Source of the DNA: a bacterium
GTDB taxonomy: Bacteria; Bacillota; Clostridia; Lachnospirales; Lachnospiraceae
Assembly: GCA_030539495.1 (NCBI GenBank)
Contig: JAUNRX010000001.1
Coordinates: forward strand, 1-64,000
Length of the DNA stretch: 64,000 nucleotides
Direction: 5' to 3'
Shown here: positions 61,641 to 64,000 of the stretch, piece by piece
Layout: each line of letters starts with the position of its first letter
Position numbering within the stretch: position 1 is the first letter of the stretch
Notes under the pieces: model-generated
Databases searched by the model: none
Told to the model about the DNA's origin: nothing
Seen by the model: the letters and a program-made list of their open reading frames with translations, nothing else
Made by a program: the position numbers and the translations under genes

Positions 61641-64000
61641 TTGAGTAGAATAAGAAAAGTTGCAAGCAATAAAAGAATTTGGGCACTTATTGTTACATTA
61701 ACGTTACTGCTGCCATTGATAAGAGTATCAAGTACATATGCAGTAAACACAAGCTCAAAGGAAACGATTGATACTGCAATGAAGAAGGTAACGGCAAAAG
61801 CAAGTTCAGAAGATATTAAATATATTGATGTGGATTACTTTAATTATAAAGAGAGTGATATCAATAAATATATTAATTCCAGCAATACCAAAGCAAGCTT
61901 AGAGTCAAAGATTTACTTTAGGGGTGCTGATTCTGCTGACATGGAGATTCAGAATAGATGGGGAAGCAATGCAAATGGAGTAGTACAAGGCTTAGTAGAA
62001 AATACTTTGAAAAATGGAAATCTAAAATTTGCATCAAAATATAATATGGACGGAGTTCAGTTATTCCCAACGGATTATAAGGATCAGCAGGAAGCATATC
62101 GTTTAAATGGAATTATTGAGGGGTACAATGGATATAAGTTCCCATTAAAGAAATCAGATAATGGCTATTATGAATTTAATAGCAGCTCTAGTAAATATAA
62201 TGGCTCGTTCAGATATAGTGGGCAAACCGTATATAAGGACCAGCTGTTAGAGGGAAGCACGAATACGCTTAAACTTTTAGATAGTTCTGCCAATGCAGGA
62301 TCAGGCGGATTTTGGTTACTTAATAAGATGGGACAGAGCCAGAGGAATGAGGATGTTCAATTTACAGGAAAGAATAAGGGAAACACTTGGTATTATGGAG
62401 CTAAATTTGCAACACAATTTAAATTGCCAGAGGGACAGAAAATCGTAAAAGAAAATGGTCAAGAAGAAGATATTATATTTGATTTTGTAGGCGATGATGA
62501 TGTCTGGGTGTATTTAGGAAGTAATGAGAGCGAAGACCAGAGTATGAAGCTGTCCATGGATTTAGGTGGCATTCATGGTCCAATGCATGGAACTATTAAC
62601 TTTACAACCGGCTTAATTACTTATGATAATGTAAGATATGATGGAGTAAATAATATAAATAATGGTAAGCGTTATTGGTATTTATATAGTAAGAATGAGT
62701 ATAATAAGCAGTCACAGCAGTTTAGAGGTACTTATAAGATTAGTAAATTTGTAGGATTAGATAGAAGGGATGATTCGGAATATTCCTTTAAGATGTTTTA
62801 TTTGGAACGTGGTGGTCATAAATCGACTTGTAGTATGAGAATGAATTTTCAAATTATGCCATCTAAGACCATAAGCATTAAGAAGGAGGTTGGTGGATAT
62901 TATAATCCAGCTAAGCTGTATACATTCCAGTTATTAGATAAGAACGGAAAGAAGCTTGGGGAGGACTTAAACTTACCTGCCAATGTAGAAGGAACATTTA
63001 AAGATGCAAATGGAGTTGATATCTATGTTGAGACAGGCACGAAGTATTCGGTAAGAGAAGTATTTGCTTCGAAACAGAAGGCAGATAATTGGAAGACCAC
63101 GTTAATCAAAGTAAACGGAAAAAATACGGAGATTGGATTACCTTCTAATGATAAGTATAAAGTAACGAATCAGTTAACTGCCATTAGAGGGCAAAATCAA
63201 TTAGTATTTAAAAATGAGTACTGTGGAAAATTATATCCAGTATCCGTAGAAAAGGTAATCCGTGGATTAACAAATGATCAGTTAAATAAAAGTTTTACCT
63301 TTAAGCTATTGAATTCGTATGGGAAACAGATAGGAAAGACGCTGACACTAGATGCTTCTAATTCATATAAAGGCACATTTGATGTTAAATTGCCTCCAGA
63401 TACGACGTGTTTTGTTCAAGAAATATTTAAGAATCAGACAGAGGCAAGTAAATGGATTACTAGCTGGGGAAAGGTCGGCAGTACAAATCCATTAAAGGTA
63501 ACTATGCTTACGATAAATCCAAATTCAAATAATAAGGTAGTGTGTACGAATACATCTAAGGCGAAACAGGTTACAGTCAGTAAGACAGTGGAGAATATTT
63601 GGTCCATGCTGCCTGGGCAGAAATATACATTTGAATTATATATCGATGGAAACAAAGAGCCAGTAGAGACACTTACTTTAGAAAATGGACAGACTGGAAT
63701 CTTTAAATGGCTGATTTGGCCAGGGGAGCAGTATTACATAAAAGAGACTTCCAGCCATTCAAGTGACTATAGTGTATCCTATACAGCTGGAAATGATGTT
63801 GTTACCAGTATGGATGGGAAGACACGGAAATTAAGTATTGATACTACTACGAATGTTAAGTTTACCAATACGTACAATCTAGGAAGCATTACGGTAGAAA
63901 AGAGATTGGTTGCAAGTAAGGAATCTGACAACTTGAAGAAAGATAATACAGATCAATCATTTATATTTGTATTAAATGGGACAACAAATCAGGGAAAGCA
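61641..64000 (+). CDS. Large surface protein with fibro-slime and Cna-B-like repeats (partial, runs off the window)
   Basis: Open frame from 61641 to the window end, more than 786 residues. The start is TTG at 61641 after a GGGGGGA ribosome-binding site; an in-frame ATG at 61626 overlaps that site. The signal peptide spans about residues 7-34 (hydrophobic core IWALIVTLTLLLPLI, ending STYA). A fibro-slime/PA14-like domain follows, with FDFVGDDDVWVYLG and LSMDLGGIHGPMHG (about 290-330). After about 410, roughly 90-110-residue repeats begin with patterns such as ISIKKEVGG, VSVEKVIRG, VTVSKTVEN and ITVEKRLVA, like Cna-B/SpaA stalk repeats. The anchor would lie beyond the window. Confidence 0.88.
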   Translation, partial: MSRIRKVASNKRIWALIVTLTLLLPLIRVSSTYAVNTSSKETIDTAMKKVTAKASSEDIKYIDVDYFNYKESDINKYINSSNTKASLESKIYFRGADSADMEIQNRWGSNANGVVQGLVENTLKNGNLKFASKYNMDGVQLFPTDYKDQQEAYRLNGIIEGYNGYKFPLKKSDNGYYEFNSSSSKYNGSFRYSGQTVYKDQLLEGSTNTLKLLDSSANAGSGGFWLLNKMGQSQRNEDVQFTGKNKGNTWYYGAKFATQFKLPEGQKIVKENGQEEDIIFDFVGDDDVWVYLGSNESEDQSMKLSMDLGGIHGPMHGTINFTTGLITYDNVRYDGVNNINNGKRYWYLYSKNEYNKQSQQFRGTYKISKFVGLDRRDDSEYSFKMFYLERGGHKSTCSMRMNFQIMPSKTISIKKEVGGYYNPAKLYTFQLLDKNGKKLGEDLNLPANVEGTFKDANGVDIYVETGTKYSVREVFASKQKADNWKTTLIKVNGKNTEIGLPSNDKYKVTNQLTAIRGQNQLVFKNEYCGKLYPVSVEKVIRGLTNDQLNKSFTFKLLNSYGKQIGKTLTLDASNSYKGTFDVKLPPDTTCFVQEIFKNQTEASKWITSWGKVGSTNPLKVTMLTINPNSNNKVVCTNTSKAKQVTVSKTVENIWSMLPGQKYTFELYIDGNKEPVETLTLENGQTGIFKWLIWPGEQYYIKETSSHSSDYSVSYTAGNDVVTSMDGKTRKLSIDTTTNVKFTNTYNLGSITVEKRLVASKESDNLKKDNTDQSFIFVLNGTTNQGK

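Noticed and set aside
1..64000. CRISPR arrays, prophage or insertion sequences
   Set aside because: No regularly spaced repeats, cas genes, integrase, transposase or phage structural genes were seen.

Overview
The window is a stretch of low-GC chromosome around a replication origin. The gene set points to an anaerobic, fermentative Clostridia member, most likely of the Lachnospiraceae: the dnaA/rpmH origin layout with parABS close by, bifunctional adhE, a nine-gene V-type ATPase operon, DegS/DegU-like and DUF3881-like proteins, and intracellular glycosidases. No rRNA, CRISPR array, prophage or insertion sequence is recognisable.

Region by region. 1-2580: dnaA on the minus strand, flanked on both sides by DnaA boxes (oriC). 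2582-9719: the classic plus-strand cluster rpmH-rnpA-yidD-yidC-jag-mnmE-mnmG-rsmG. 9732-15812: an acetyltransferase, a membrane-anchored hydrolase, a cytoplasmic histidine kinase/LuxR-type regulator pair, parA-parB and a DUF4446 protein, with two perfect parS sites and one near-perfect one. 16268-19075: adhE with a strong promoter and a Rex-like operator. 19198-26825: a kinase-fold protein, an HD-GYP protein, an uncharacterised protein, a GH29 fucosidase plus GH31 alpha-xylosidase pair, and a GNAT. 26843-30062: tRNA-Arg, a small membrane protein, a DEDDh exonuclease and a D,D-carboxypeptidase. 30066-38657: the V-ATPase operon on the minus strand. 38889-45347: trmB, a 46-residue protein, thioredoxin, an AI-2E family exporter, tRNA-Lys beside an unusual hairpin-rich repeat, galT, and a ComEC-like beta-lactamase-fold lipoprotein with DUF3006. 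45354-52964: MoxR/DUF58/transglutaminase followed by an OmpR-type two-component system. 53011-56851: a heterodimeric ABC exporter preceded by a complete attenuator-like leader. 57005-61492: small alarmone synthetase, beta-lactamase-fold hydrolase, S1-domain protein, GNAT, Nudix. 61641-end: a large surface protein cut by the window edge.

How the parts fit. The first 16 kb holds the replication, segregation, tRNA modification and membrane insertion functions expected beside oriC. One parS site is built into the intrinsic terminator of the two-component operon, so one palindrome appears to serve both segregation and transcription. Fermentation (adhE, probably NADH-sensed through Rex) and the V-ATPase are the energy genes. 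The glycosidase pair suggests use of imported fucosylated xyloglucan-type oligosaccharides.

The most notable regulatory structure is upstream of the ABC exporter at 56546-56851: a consensus promoter, a 32-codon leader ORF with a strong ribosome-binding site, an intrinsic terminator, then the exporter genes. This matches translation-coupled attenuation of drug-efflux genes. Family assignments come from visible motifs and recall, since no searches were run.
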